Source: Dysgonomonas sp. 511 (GTDB lineage: Bacteria; Bacteroidota; Bacteroidia; Bacteroidales; Dysgonomonadaceae). Taken from it: DNA of 64,000 bases. This document shows positions 39,337 through 47,050 of this stretch, piece by piece. The notes under the pieces were generated by a model. It had not been told where the DNA came from, did no database searches, and worked only from the letters and a program-made list of their open reading frames with translations. The stretch lies in contig NZ_QVMQ01000002.1 in NCBI RefSeq assembly GCF_010501105.1, positions 1-64,000 on the forward strand, written 5' to 3'. How positions within the stretch are numbered: the first letter of the stretch is position 1; the number at the start of each line of letters is the position of its first letter. A program made the position numbers and the translations under genes.

Positions 39337-40734
39337 ATGAGAAAAATTCTACTGCACTGCATCCTGCTGATAACGGCCTGCTCAATAAAAGCGCAGGTAC
39401 TAAATATTGCGCCGGTTCCCAAAGAAATATTCTATGCAAAGCACAACGACGACTTCACTGTTTGCGCCCGCATACCCGGACAAGATTGGCAAGACCTGTT
39501 CGAATACAAAGTTGTAGTGGATATGGACAAGCCCCAGGAGGCCACTATGGTACAGTTCGATTTCGAAGGTAAGGTTGAGATACGTGTAAAATGGAATAAC
39601 GGCATTGTAAATGATGTGAAGATACGCCCAACGGATAAAGGTATAGAATGCAGGAAAGACGGCAACCTTATCTATTTCACGTTAGACAAACCGGAAAAAC
39701 TATCGCTGGAGGTAAACGGAGACAAACTGCACAACCTGCACATCTTTGCCAACGAACCCGAAAAGGAAATACCCAATCCGGAAGACCCGAATGTAATGTA
39801 TTTCGGAGCAGGCTATCACAGGCCTAAAGATTCGCCCAACGATGCATTCAACATACCGTCCAACACTACAGTCTATCTGGCTCCGGGAGCTGTTGTCAAC
39901 GGAAAGTTTATCTGCAACAAGGTAGAGAATGTCCGATTTGTGGGCAGGGGTATTATCTATGATCCTCAACGTGGCTTTGAGCTAATATTTTCTAAAAACA
40001 TCGAAATAGACGGCATTACCGTTGTCAACCCGACACACTATACGGTTTATGGAGGGCAAACATCGGGCTTGAAAATAAACAACCTGAAATCGTTCAGCAG
40101 CCGGGGATGGAGTGATGGCATCGACCTGATGAGCTGCTCAGATGTATCTGTTAATGATGTATTCCTGCGCAATTCCGACGACTGTATAGCGATCTACGGA
40201 CATAGGTGGGATTTTTACGGTGATGCCCGCAACTACCAGATTACAAATGCCATACTTTGGGCTGATGTGGCACATCCCATCAATATCGGGTTGCATGGCG
40301 ATGTGTCGCACGAAGGAAATGTAATTGAAAATATCCATTTCAGCAATATCGACATATTGGAACACGATGAAGACGACCGCAATTATCAGGGCTGTATAGC
40401 ATTCAGCATCAGCGACCACAATCTCGTACAGGATATCTCTTTTACGGATATAAGAATAGAAAAGATACAGGAAGGCCAGTTATTCAATATGCGGGTTTTG
40501 TTCAACGAAAAATATAGCAATGGTCCGGGGAGAGGGATCAAAAACGTCCGGTTCAAGAATATATACTATAACGACAAAGAAGAAAACCCATCCATCATAG
40601 AGGGTTATTCCGATGAGAGGAATATAGAAGATGTTGTATTTGAAAATATAGTGATAAACGGCAAGCCTATCAAGACTTTCGAAGAAGGAAACATCCGGTT
40701 GGGCAAGTATACGAAGAAAGTAATATTAAAGTAA
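39337..40734 (+). CDS. Right-handed beta-helix glycoside hydrolase, GH49/GH28-like
   Basis: 465-residue secreted protein with an N-terminal signal (MRKILLHCILLITACSIKAQ). A beta-sandwich of about 20-150 residues precedes a parallel beta-helix. The helix carries the acid cluster of clan GH-N enzymes: Asp260 in WSDGID and Asp281-Asp282 in RNSDDCIAIYG, followed by NIGLHGDVSHEGN. An N-terminal sandwich before the helix is characteristic of GH49, while DG, DDC and a GHG-like motif also recall polygalacturonases (GH28). It is encoded downstream of the hybrid sensor of the PL38-like locus, so it may remove side chains or cut a uronate-containing polymer. The exact family and linkage are uncertain. 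Confidence 0.7.
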   Translation: MRKILLHCILLITACSIKAQVLNIAPVPKEIFYAKHNDDFTVCARIPGQDWQDLFEYKVVVDMDKPQEATMVQFDFEGKVEIRVKWNNGIVNDVKIRPTDKGIECRKDGNLIYFTLDKPEKLSLEVNGDKLHNLHIFANEPEKEIPNPEDPNVMYFGAGYHRPKDSPNDAFNIPSNTTVYLAPGAVVNGKFICNKVENVRFVGRGIIYDPQRGFELIFSKNIEIDGITVVNPTHYTVYGGQTSGLKINNLKSFSSRGWSDGIDLMSCSDVSVNDVFLRNSDDCIAIYGHRWDFYGDARNYQITNAILWADVAHPINIGLHGDVSHEGNVIENIHFSNIDILEHDEDDRNYQGCIAFSISDHNLVQDISFTDIRIEKIQEGQLFNMRVLFNEKYSNGPGRGIKNVRFKNIYYNDKEENPSIIEGYSDERNIEDVVFENIVINGKPIKTFEEGNIRLGKYTKKVILK

Positions 40735-40766
40735 CAGCAGGTAAAGTCAATACTATTCCAAAAGAA

Positions 40767-40803
40767 CAGGAGGTGTCCTTTATTACTTAGGGGACACCTC
40801 CTG
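40767..40803. terminator. Terminator between convergent genes
   Basis: A perfect 12-bp stem (CAGGAGGTGTCC with GGACACCTCCTG) around a 13-nt loop, with TTATTTTAT just downstream on the plus strand, lies between the beta-helix gene and the convergent DUF6891-like gene. Confidence 0.85.
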
Positions 40804-40832
40804 CTGCTTATTTTATATGTGATAAGAATGTA

Positions 40833-41474
40833 CTATTCCTCCATCAACTCAGATACTCGTTCGTATCCCCACTTTTCTTCAAAATCCTCGTCGGAAGTGA
40901 AGGTGTTCTGCCAATTGAAACCTGTAACTTCGATTCTTTTCGAAGCCGAGCCGTTCCAGTTGACGTTGAATCCGGCGGATTTTAGTTCGGCAACGATGAT
41001 ATTGGCGATAGCAATTGCTTCCTTATCATTTTTAGGTTTTTCGCCATCGAAACCAATGTTTAGTGAGCCGCTTTCTATTACCCGTTCCAGGTCTTGCCCA
41101 TGATAGTAGCAATATCCGATGGGCTTTATGCCTATATCGGTCAGGTCGGCCCATACTTCCTGACAGTCGTAAACTGCTTCGGATAATGTATAACCTGCAT
41201 TGTGGAGAGCTACAATCTTTTTCTTGCAAAGATTGTCGAATACAGTATGGAGCTTTTCCGTATCGGTCGGATGCTGCCATTTCTTGCTCTCTTCCATGTT
41301 TTTATTATACTCGCGGGTAACGGTTTCTTTTACCCATTCCTCGGGGATTTCGCTTTCCCATCCCTCATCCTCTATGGCTTCGAGAGTGTCATCAATAATG
41401 TCTTCAAGGGAATCAAAGCCTGACTTTATACTAATCAGGAAATGATCATAGAGATACTTCTCATTTTCTGTCAT
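40833..41474 (-). CDS. DUF6891-like cytoplasmic protein of unknown function
   Basis: 213-residue acidic protein with no signal peptide or membrane segment. The N-terminal half is helical (SLEDIIDDTLEAIEDEGW); the C-terminal half contains GIKPIGYCYYHGQDLERVIESG, a pattern I associate with DUF6891, then KRIEVTGFNWQNTFTSDEDFEEKWGYERV. I assign no biochemical function. It lies 38 bp after murA on the same strand and is probably co-transcribed with the envelope genes, without obvious functional link. Confidence 0.75.
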   Translation of the reverse strand: MTENEKYLYDHFLISIKSGFDSLEDIIDDTLEAIEDEGWESEIPEEWVKETVTREYNKNMEESKKWQHPTDTEKLHTVFDNLCKKKIVALHNAGYTLSEAVYDCQEVWADLTDIGIKPIGYCYYHGQDLERVIESGSLNIGFDGEKPKNDKEAIAIANIIVAELKSAGFNVNWNGSASKRIEVTGFNWQNTFTSDEDFEEKWGYERVSELMEE

Positions 41475-41512
41475 AGCGTAAATAAAATACGATTGATATA
41501 TAATTTATTAGA

Positions 41513-42817
41513 TTAATCGAGACGCATAATGTTTGCCCCCAGTTGGTTTAGCCGGACATCAATATTCTGGTAGCCACGGTCTATCTGCTCTATGTTGTGT
41601 ATAGTGCTCTTTCCATCGGCACACATAGCCGCAATAAGAAGGGCGATTCCGGCACGTATATCGGGCGATGTCATTGTAGTAGCCCGCATAGGGCGTTTGC
41701 CTGTTCCGATAACAGTAGCCCTGTGAGGATCGCAAAGGATAATCTGCGCACCCATATCTATAAGCTTATCGACAAAGAAGAGGCGGCTCTCGAACATCTT
41801 CTGATGAATGAGTACGCTTCCCCTGGCTTGTGTGGCAACTACCAGCAATACACTGATAAGGTCGGGGGTTAGTCCCGGCCACGGAGCATCGGCAATGGTA
41901 AGTATCGAACCGTCGATAAAGGTATCTATTGTATATTCTTTTTGTGCAGGGATGAATATATCATCTCCTCTTCTTTCGAGCTGTATACCCAATCGGCGGA
42001 AAGTATCAGGAATAATGCCTAGATCGTCGTAGGCTACGTTTTTGATAGTTAGTTCCGATGCAGTCATAGCCGCCATTCCTATAAAACTGCCTATTTCTAT
42101 CATATCCGGCAAGATGCGGTGGCTGGTTCCCCCCAAGGCTTCTACTCCTTCTATTCGGAGCAGGTTAGAACCCACACCTGTTATCTTTGCCCCCATACTG
42201 TTCAGCATTTTGCAAAGCTGTTGTATATATGGTTCGCAGGCAGCATTGTAGATGATGGTTTCGCCCTCTGCCAGTACAGCAGCCATCAGTATGTTGGCGG
42301 TTCCGGTTACCGAAGCTTCGTCCAAGAGCATATACGTCCCTTTCAGCTTGCCGGCTGTTATGTTGTAGATTTGCTGTGCATCGTCGTATACGAAATCCGC
42401 ACCTAGTTTCTGGATACCGATAAAATGCGTATCGAGGCGGCGGCGGCCGATCTTATCTCCTCCCGGCTTTGGTAGCATAGCTTTGCCGAAACGGGCTACA
42501 AGCGGACCTATTATCATTACCGAGCCCCTGAGCGATGCGCTTTTCTTCATAAATTCGGGGGTACTCAGATAGTCTATATTTACATTTTCGGCTTTGAATG
42601 CCCATGTACCCTCATTTACACGGCGTGTTTCCACCCCCATTTCGCCTAATAGGGCTATCAGGTTGTTTACATCGAGTATATCGGGTATATTCTCAATGAT
42701 AACCTCTTCGGGTGTAAGCAGGGTTGCACATATAATTTGTAAAGCTTCGTTCTTCGCTCCCTGAGGAGTAATTTCTCCGTTGAGGCGGCAACCGCCTTCT
42801 ATAATAAATGATGCCAT
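41513..42817 (-). CDS. murA: UDP-N-acetylglucosamine 1-carboxyvinyltransferase
   Basis: 434-residue cytoplasmic enzyme for the first committed step of peptidoglycan synthesis, transfer of enolpyruvate from PEP to UDP-GlcNAc. Lys22-Asn23 in GAKNEAL and the loop KPGGDKIGRRRLD are visible. The position of the classical active-site Cys (Cys115 in E. coli, in PGGCxIG) is Asp121 here. Natural Cys-to-Asp enzymes remain active and resist fosfomycin (known for Mycobacterium and Chlamydia). The protein is full length. It shares a leftward cluster with a methyltransferase and murB. Confidence 0.95.
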   Translation of the reverse strand: MASFIIEGGCRLNGEITPQGAKNEALQIICATLLTPEEVIIENIPDILDVNNLIALLGEMGVETRRVNEGTWAFKAENVNIDYLSTPEFMKKSASLRGSVMIIGPLVARFGKAMLPKPGGDKIGRRRLDTHFIGIQKLGADFVYDDAQQIYNITAGKLKGTYMLLDEASVTGTANILMAAVLAEGETIIYNAACEPYIQQLCKMLNSMGAKITGVGSNLLRIEGVEALGGTSHRILPDMIEIGSFIGMAAMTASELTIKNVAYDDLGIIPDTFRRLGIQLERRGDDIFIPAQKEYTIDTFIDGSILTIADAPWPGLTPDLISVLLVVATQARGSVLIHQKMFESRLFFVDKLIDMGAQIILCDPHRATVIGTGKRPMRATTMTSPDIRAGIALLIAAMCADGKSTIHNIEQIDRGYQNIDVRLNQLGANIMRLD

Positions 42818-42839
42818 ATTCTATTTTTTCTATTTCTTA

Positions 42840-43580
42840 TTATTTTTTGACTCCAACAGCAATTATCGATCCTCCAAACTTGAATCTGACCCCGCATTGC
42901 ATCATGAGGTATTCTATATACATAATGAATGAGAATAGCTTGTCGATAATTTTATTTATCTTAATTTCTGCCATATCCTCTTCTTGCTGTGTCTTGCGCG
43001 AAAGCCACATTGCAGGAAATAATAAAGATACAAAACCTGACATATATTTTACATCAAATCCGGCTTCTATCATCTTATTTTTCAATTCCTTTTGCGTATA
43101 TCGCCTTTCATGACATGCGCTTACATCAATGCTGCTCCACATAAATTTATGTTGGGGAACTGTGATGTATAATTTGCCAGTGGAGGTTAGTCCATTATAT
43201 ATGTTTCTTAAAACCGTTTCGTCTTCATCAATATGTTCCAATACATCGAAAATGCCAATTGCATCATATTTCTCTTTATCGTCCATATTCTTTGCATCCA
43301 ATTGAATCAGATTTACATCCGGCATTCTCATTTTTGCATATCCGAGACCTTCGGCAAAATATTCGCTTCCGGTATAATGTGCTTCCGGAAACTTTTTCTT
43401 TATACCATTTAAGACATATCCCGTTCCACATCCTATTTCGAGGAATTGCTGAAACCGGGGTGAGTATTTCTTCATCAACCAGATTACCAGCCTATTTCTT
43501 GCACGAAACCAAAATGAAGAACCTTCGCTTTGGTATAAAACTTCGAAGAACTCGGCCTTGAAGCTGTTTTTTTCTTCCAT
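42840..43580 (-). CDS. Class I SAM-dependent methyltransferase
   Basis: 246-residue protein with a Rossmann-type methyltransferase core. Motif I is FLEIGCGTGYVLNGI (about 47-60); IGIFDVLEHIDEDE follows, then KLYITVPQHKFMWSSID. The C-terminal part is hydrophobic (GFVSLLFPAMWLSRK), suggesting association with the membrane or a lipid-linked substrate. It belongs to the UbiE/Methyltransf_23-type superfamily; the substrate cannot be read from sequence. Its place between murA and murB, 22 and 29 bp away, suggests co-transcription and perhaps an envelope or surface-glycan role. Confidence 0.85.
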   Translation of the reverse strand: MEEKNSFKAEFFEVLYQSEGSSFWFRARNRLVIWLMKKYSPRFQQFLEIGCGTGYVLNGIKKKFPEAHYTGSEYFAEGLGYAKMRMPDVNLIQLDAKNMDDKEKYDAIGIFDVLEHIDEDETVLRNIYNGLTSTGKLYITVPQHKFMWSSIDVSACHERRYTQKELKNKMIEAGFDVKYMSGFVSLLFPAMWLSRKTQQEEDMAEIKINKIIDKLFSFIMYIEYLMMQCGVRFKFGGSIIAVGVKK

Positions 43581-43609
43581 ATTCTTTATATCCAGATACC
43601 TGAAAGGCT

Positions 43610-44617
43610 TTAGAATATTCTCACCTCAGGCTCTAGTATTATATTAAACGCGTTTTTGACTGCATCCTGTACTTTGCGCATGAAACCTACAATATCGTTT
43701 CCGTCGGCAGACCCGTAATTAACAATTATAAGAGGTTGGTTTGGATATGTGCCTATCTCGCCGACGCGTTTCCCCTTATATCCTGCTTTATCTATCAAGA
43801 ATGCCGCAGATGTTTTCACCATTCCGTCTTTTTGCAGGTATGCCGGTAGACCGGGGTAGTCTTTTATAAGGCTGTCCGCCTGTTCTTTCGATATATATGG
43901 GTTTTTAAAGAAACTTCCGGCATTGGGCAAAGCCTTTTCGTCTGGTAGTTTGCGGCTACGGACACGGATTACGGCTTCCCTTACATCTTCTATTGTTGGC
44001 TCGGCTTTGTCTTCCAACTCTTTGTTCAAGTCGAAATAACGAGGTATATAAGCGAAAGTCCTTTTCAAATGGAAAATGACGGAGATTATAATATACCGGT
44101 TTGTCCTTTTAAAAATGCTGTCGCGATAACCGAACTCGCATTCTGCATTCGAAAACGAAACACTTTCTCCTGTTTCTATATCTATAGCAACCACTTCCCT
44201 GATCGCATCTTTCACCTCTACACCATAGGCGCCTATATTTTGAACAGGAGCCGCACCAACCGTCCCAGGTATCATCGAGAGGTTTTCCAATCCGGCAAAT
44301 CCCCTGACGACACAATATTCGACAAATTCGTCCCAGTTTTCAGAGGTGTTTACTTCGAGGAAGATATCCTCGTCCTCTTCTTCGTCATCGGATATTTCGC
44401 GCAATCCTTTTATCTGTGGATTGATAACAAGCCCGTCGAAATCCTTGGTAAAAAAGAGGTTATTCCCCCCTCCTATCACCAACTTATTTTCGTTGGGGTA
44501 ATCCAGCAGGCATTTGCGGAGTTCTTCTACGTTTTTAGGCTGACAGAATATCTTTGCGATAGCTTCTGTTTGAAATGAATTGTAATCTTTTAATTGGGTT
44601 TTACTATAATAATCCAT
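43610..44617 (-). CDS. murB: UDP-N-acetylenolpyruvoylglucosamine reductase
   Basis: 335-residue FAD enzyme that reduces UDP-GlcNAc-enolpyruvate to UDP-MurNAc with NADPH, directly after MurA in the pathway. FAD-binding segments LVIGGGNNLFF and SMIPGTVGAAPVQNIGAYG, GYRDSIFK, catalytic Ser235 in NAGSFFKNP and a C-terminal Glu331 in LEPEVRIF are present. The Tyr-containing GYRDS loop and the length point to a type I (E. coli-like) MurB. It lies 29 bp upstream of the methyltransferase gene. Confidence 0.95.
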   Translation of the reverse strand: MDYYSKTQLKDYNSFQTEAIAKIFCQPKNVEELRKCLLDYPNENKLVIGGGNNLFFTKDFDGLVINPQIKGLREISDDEEEDEDIFLEVNTSENWDEFVEYCVVRGFAGLENLSMIPGTVGAAPVQNIGAYGVEVKDAIREVVAIDIETGESVSFSNAECEFGYRDSIFKRTNRYIIISVIFHLKRTFAYIPRYFDLNKELEDKAEPTIEDVREAVIRVRSRKLPDEKALPNAGSFFKNPYISKEQADSLIKDYPGLPAYLQKDGMVKTSAAFLIDKAGYKGKRVGEIGTYPNQPLIIVNYGSADGNDIVGFMRKVQDAVKNAFNIILEPEVRIF

Positions 44618-44729
44618 TTGGACGGTTATTGATTCAACAATGGCCTGTTAACTGCGCGTTCGCTTAAACAGGCTGCAAGCATTGCCCCTAAGGCAACAGT
44701 ATAGAGGAATATTATATAATTGCATTGGG

Positions 44730-45866
44730 TTAACGGTTTCCATACATCTGTGCGTAGTATTTCATATAATCGCCGGAAGTCACCTCTTCTACCCATTCCT
44801 GGTTGTCGAGATACCAATATATGGTTTTTACAATGCCTTTATCGAATGATGTTTCGGGCAGCCATCCTAATTCTTCCGATATTTTGGTAGGATCTATGGC
44901 ATAACGGTGATCGTGCCCCTGGCGGTCTTTAACAAAAGAGATAAGATTGTCGCTTATCCAGCTAATATCAATATCGCCGTTGGCTGTTTGTTCTTTCTTC
45001 TTCAATACTGCGCGATATTTTGGTTCTTTCTCCATTATATCGTGTATGGTCTTTATTACCAGTTTTACGATGTCGATATTCTTCTTTTCATTGTGTCCGC
45101 CTACATTGTAAACCTCATCCAGCCGTCCCCTGTGCAGCACGGCATCTATTGCTTTACAGTGGTCTTCTACATAAAGCCAATCGCGCACATTGCTGCCATC
45201 GCCATATACAGGCAGTTGCTTGCCCTCCAGTATATTCTTTATAATAAGAGGTATCAGCTTTTCGGGAAAATGATAAGGCCCGTAATTGTTGGAGCAACGG
45301 GTTATATTTACCGGCATCTTGTAGGTTTCGCCATATGCTTTTACGATGAGGTCGCCTCCTGCCTTGGCCGCGCTGTAAGGCGAACGGGGGTCGAGTGGAG
45401 TGGTTTCGGTAAAATACCCGTCATCTCCCAACGAGCCATATACCTCATCGGTAGATACTTGCAGGAATTTGACTCCCTGGCGCCAAGTGGGATAATTATT
45501 TTCATCTTTGCCTGTTGTCCAGTATTTGCGGGCAGTGTCGAGAAGGTTCTGAGTACCAAGTACGTTTACCTGCAAAAACAGCTGCGGGTTTTCGATGCTG
45601 CGGTCTACATGGCTTTCTGCTGCAAAATTGACAACATAGTCTATTTGATGTTCCGAAAATATCTTTTCGGTCACCTCCCTATCGCATATATCGCCTTTGA
45701 CAAATATAACATTGGGATTTTTCAATTCTTCTGATAGAGTTCCTAAATTTCCGGCGTAAGTTAGAGCATCAAAAACAATCAATTTGGCTTCAGGGTATGT
45801 TGCCAACATATGTTTTACAAAATTAGAGCCAATAAATCCGGCTCCCCCGGTGATTAGATAGACCAT
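44730..45866 (-). CDS. rfbB: dTDP-glucose 4,6-dehydratase
   Basis: 378-residue extended short-chain dehydrogenase. NAD-binding GGAGFIGSNF (residues 7-16), catalytic Thr139-Asp140-Glu141 in STDEVYG, and Tyr164/Lys168 in YSAAK are all present. It converts dTDP-glucose to dTDP-4-keto-6-deoxyglucose for L-rhamnose and other deoxysugars of surface polysaccharides. The partner genes rfbA, rfbC and rfbD are not in this window. It heads the leftward cluster; a gene-free 112 bp separates it from murB. Confidence 0.95.
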   Translation of the reverse strand: MVYLITGGAGFIGSNFVKHMLATYPEAKLIVFDALTYAGNLGTLSEELKNPNVIFVKGDICDREVTEKIFSEHQIDYVVNFAAESHVDRSIENPQLFLQVNVLGTQNLLDTARKYWTTGKDENNYPTWRQGVKFLQVSTDEVYGSLGDDGYFTETTPLDPRSPYSAAKAGGDLIVKAYGETYKMPVNITRCSNNYGPYHFPEKLIPLIIKNILEGKQLPVYGDGSNVRDWLYVEDHCKAIDAVLHRGRLDEVYNVGGHNEKKNIDIVKLVIKTIHDIMEKEPKYRAVLKKKEQTANGDIDISWISDNLISFVKDRQGHDHRYAIDPTKISEELGWLPETSFDKGIVKTIYWYLDNQEWVEEVTSGDYMKYYAQMYGNR

Positions 45867-45891
45867 TATTCTTTTTAATTTTTATTGAAGA

Positions 45892-45926
45892 CAAAAATAA
45901 GAAAAAAACCATATGATAACATCAAA
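45892..45926 (-). promoter_or_regulatory. Candidate promoter of rfbB cluster
   Basis: Minus-strand -7 TATTTTTG (45892-45899) and -33 TTTG (45923-45926) are separated by 23 bp, slightly more than the usual 19-21, 26 bp before the rfbB ATG. Confidence 0.4.
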
Positions 45927-46068
45927 CCTAATATAATTATCGGTATGATTATAATTAATTGACAAAATTGCTTCTTATTTAGGCCAATCAATAATAGAAA
46001 AGTTTATCTATATAAGCCCCCTATACCTCCAACGGGAGGTAGGGCTGTCAAGTTCTGATTATTCTCTC

Positions 46069-46343
46069 TCTGTCATGCTGACGACAGGAAGCATCTCTTG
46101 CCTAAAAAGCCTTATAAAGCGTAACTAGCAAGAGATCCTTCGTTCCACTCAGAACAGGGTAAACGCATGAAAAAATGATATTCCAGTTTTGACTACTGTA
46201 GGGCGAATTGAAAATCGACGGAGGCAATTATCATTCGTCCGCAGATTTTTTCTATTTCGGGCGAATGATAATTCGCCCCTACGAAGCTCAGAATTGAGCT
46301 TGGATAAATTTAATACGTTTGCCCTGCCACTCAGGATGACAGA
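46069..46343. repeat. Composite hairpin repeat within copy 1
   Basis: The outer arms TCTGTCATGCTGA (46069-46081) and TCAGGATGACAGA (46331-46343) are inverted with one mismatch. Inside lie a hairpin of GAAGCATCTCTTGC and GCAAGAGATCCTTC (46088-46142) and a GGGCGAAT...ATTCGCCC palindrome with flanking GTAGGG/CCCCTAC (about 46198-46291). The second island lacks this block at the matching place, so it looks like a separate insertion. Confidence 0.6.
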
Positions 46344-46535
46344 CAAGAATAACCCAAACAAATACCTGAACCTAACAGTCCAACGAAGGGAGGGAAATAG
46401 AACGAAGCTAAAATGGAAGAAAAGCAACAATGGGAAAAGTGATGAAAAGGTGTTACATGTGTTACTTTTTCACCTCACTCCCCGCTCTCTCCAAAGGGAG
46501 AGAGGGCTGCAAGCCACGACAAGAGAGAGGAAAAA

Positions 46536-46833
46536 AGTAACAATAGAAAAACAGCAAAAAACCTGTTACAAGTGTTACTTTTTAGGGAGATACAATATAC
46601 CAGTAGACGAGTTAACGAATTGGTTTCTTATAAAATATGAACTTGTGCCTTGTATCTTGTTTACTTGTATCTATAGAAAAAGTAACAATAGAAAAATAGC
46701 AAAAAACCTGTTACATGTGTTACTTTTTGGAGATACAATATACCGGTGGACGAGTTAACCAGTTGGTTTCTTATAAAATAGAAACTTGTATCCCGTATCT
46801 TGTTTACTTGTATCTAAGGAAAAAGTAACAATG
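46536..46833. repeat. Two tandem ~145-bp direct repeats
   Basis: Units start with AGTAACAATAG at 46536 and 46681 (145 and 143 bp long), and a third start AGTAACAATG lies at 46824. Each contains CCTGTTACAxGTGTTACTTTTT, GATACAATATACC, GACGAGTTAAC, TTGGTTTCTTATAAAATA and TTGTTTACTTGTATCTA. A single inverted unit occurs at 55484-55640. Confidence 0.85.
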
Positions 46834-47009
46834 AAACTAACTTGTTTATTCACCAATTACGGAATTGCATTATTTGCACACGCGTAATCACAGATTACTT
46901 GTATTCTTCTCGCCTATTCAAAATAATAAAATGAAGCATAAATTGAATTAAAATAAAAAAAATATTTGATTTTTACCAAAAAACATATCAAAAAGTCATT
47001 TTTATTTAC

Positions 47010-47017
47010 TAAATTTG
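47010..47017 (+). promoter_or_regulatory. -7 box of gdhA
   Basis: TAAATTTG matches TAnnTTTG 34 bp before the ATG at 47051. No TTTG is found at the -33 distance. Confidence 0.5.
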
Positions 47018-47050
47018 CACTCTATACAAATCAATAAACCGAATATAAAA

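Larger units (their letters stand above)
46003..46833. repeat. Repeat island, copy 1 (inverted relative to 55483-55976)
   Basis: Gene-free mosaic in the 1.18-kb gap 45867-47050. It begins with TTTATCTATATAAGCCCCC (46003-46021), shared in inverted orientation with 55958-55976. It continues with a GGGAGG module, a composite hairpin and a segment rich in GTTACATGTGTTACTTTTT and CTCTCTCC...GGGAGAGAGG motifs, also shared with the second island, and ends in tandem 145-bp units. An open frame crosses it (46189-46758), but it only reads through the repeats. The 200 bp after it hold the gdhA promoter. Confidence 0.8.

Noticed and set aside
44626-44817. 63-codon frame with a hydrophobic stretch between murB and rfbB
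   Set aside because: It overlaps the 3' end of rfbB in another frame and lacks a plausible start region; a small membrane protein cannot be excluded but is not supported.
46189-46758. 189-codon open frame in the gap before gdhA
   Set aside because: It runs through the composite hairpin and the tandem repeats. Its peptide repeats itself (CYFLG, KSNNRK) and matches the frame in the other island only because the DNA is repeated.
46536-46833. Possible CRISPR array
   Set aside because: The units are about 145 bp, contiguous and similar along their full length, without short repeats, unique spacers or cas genes.
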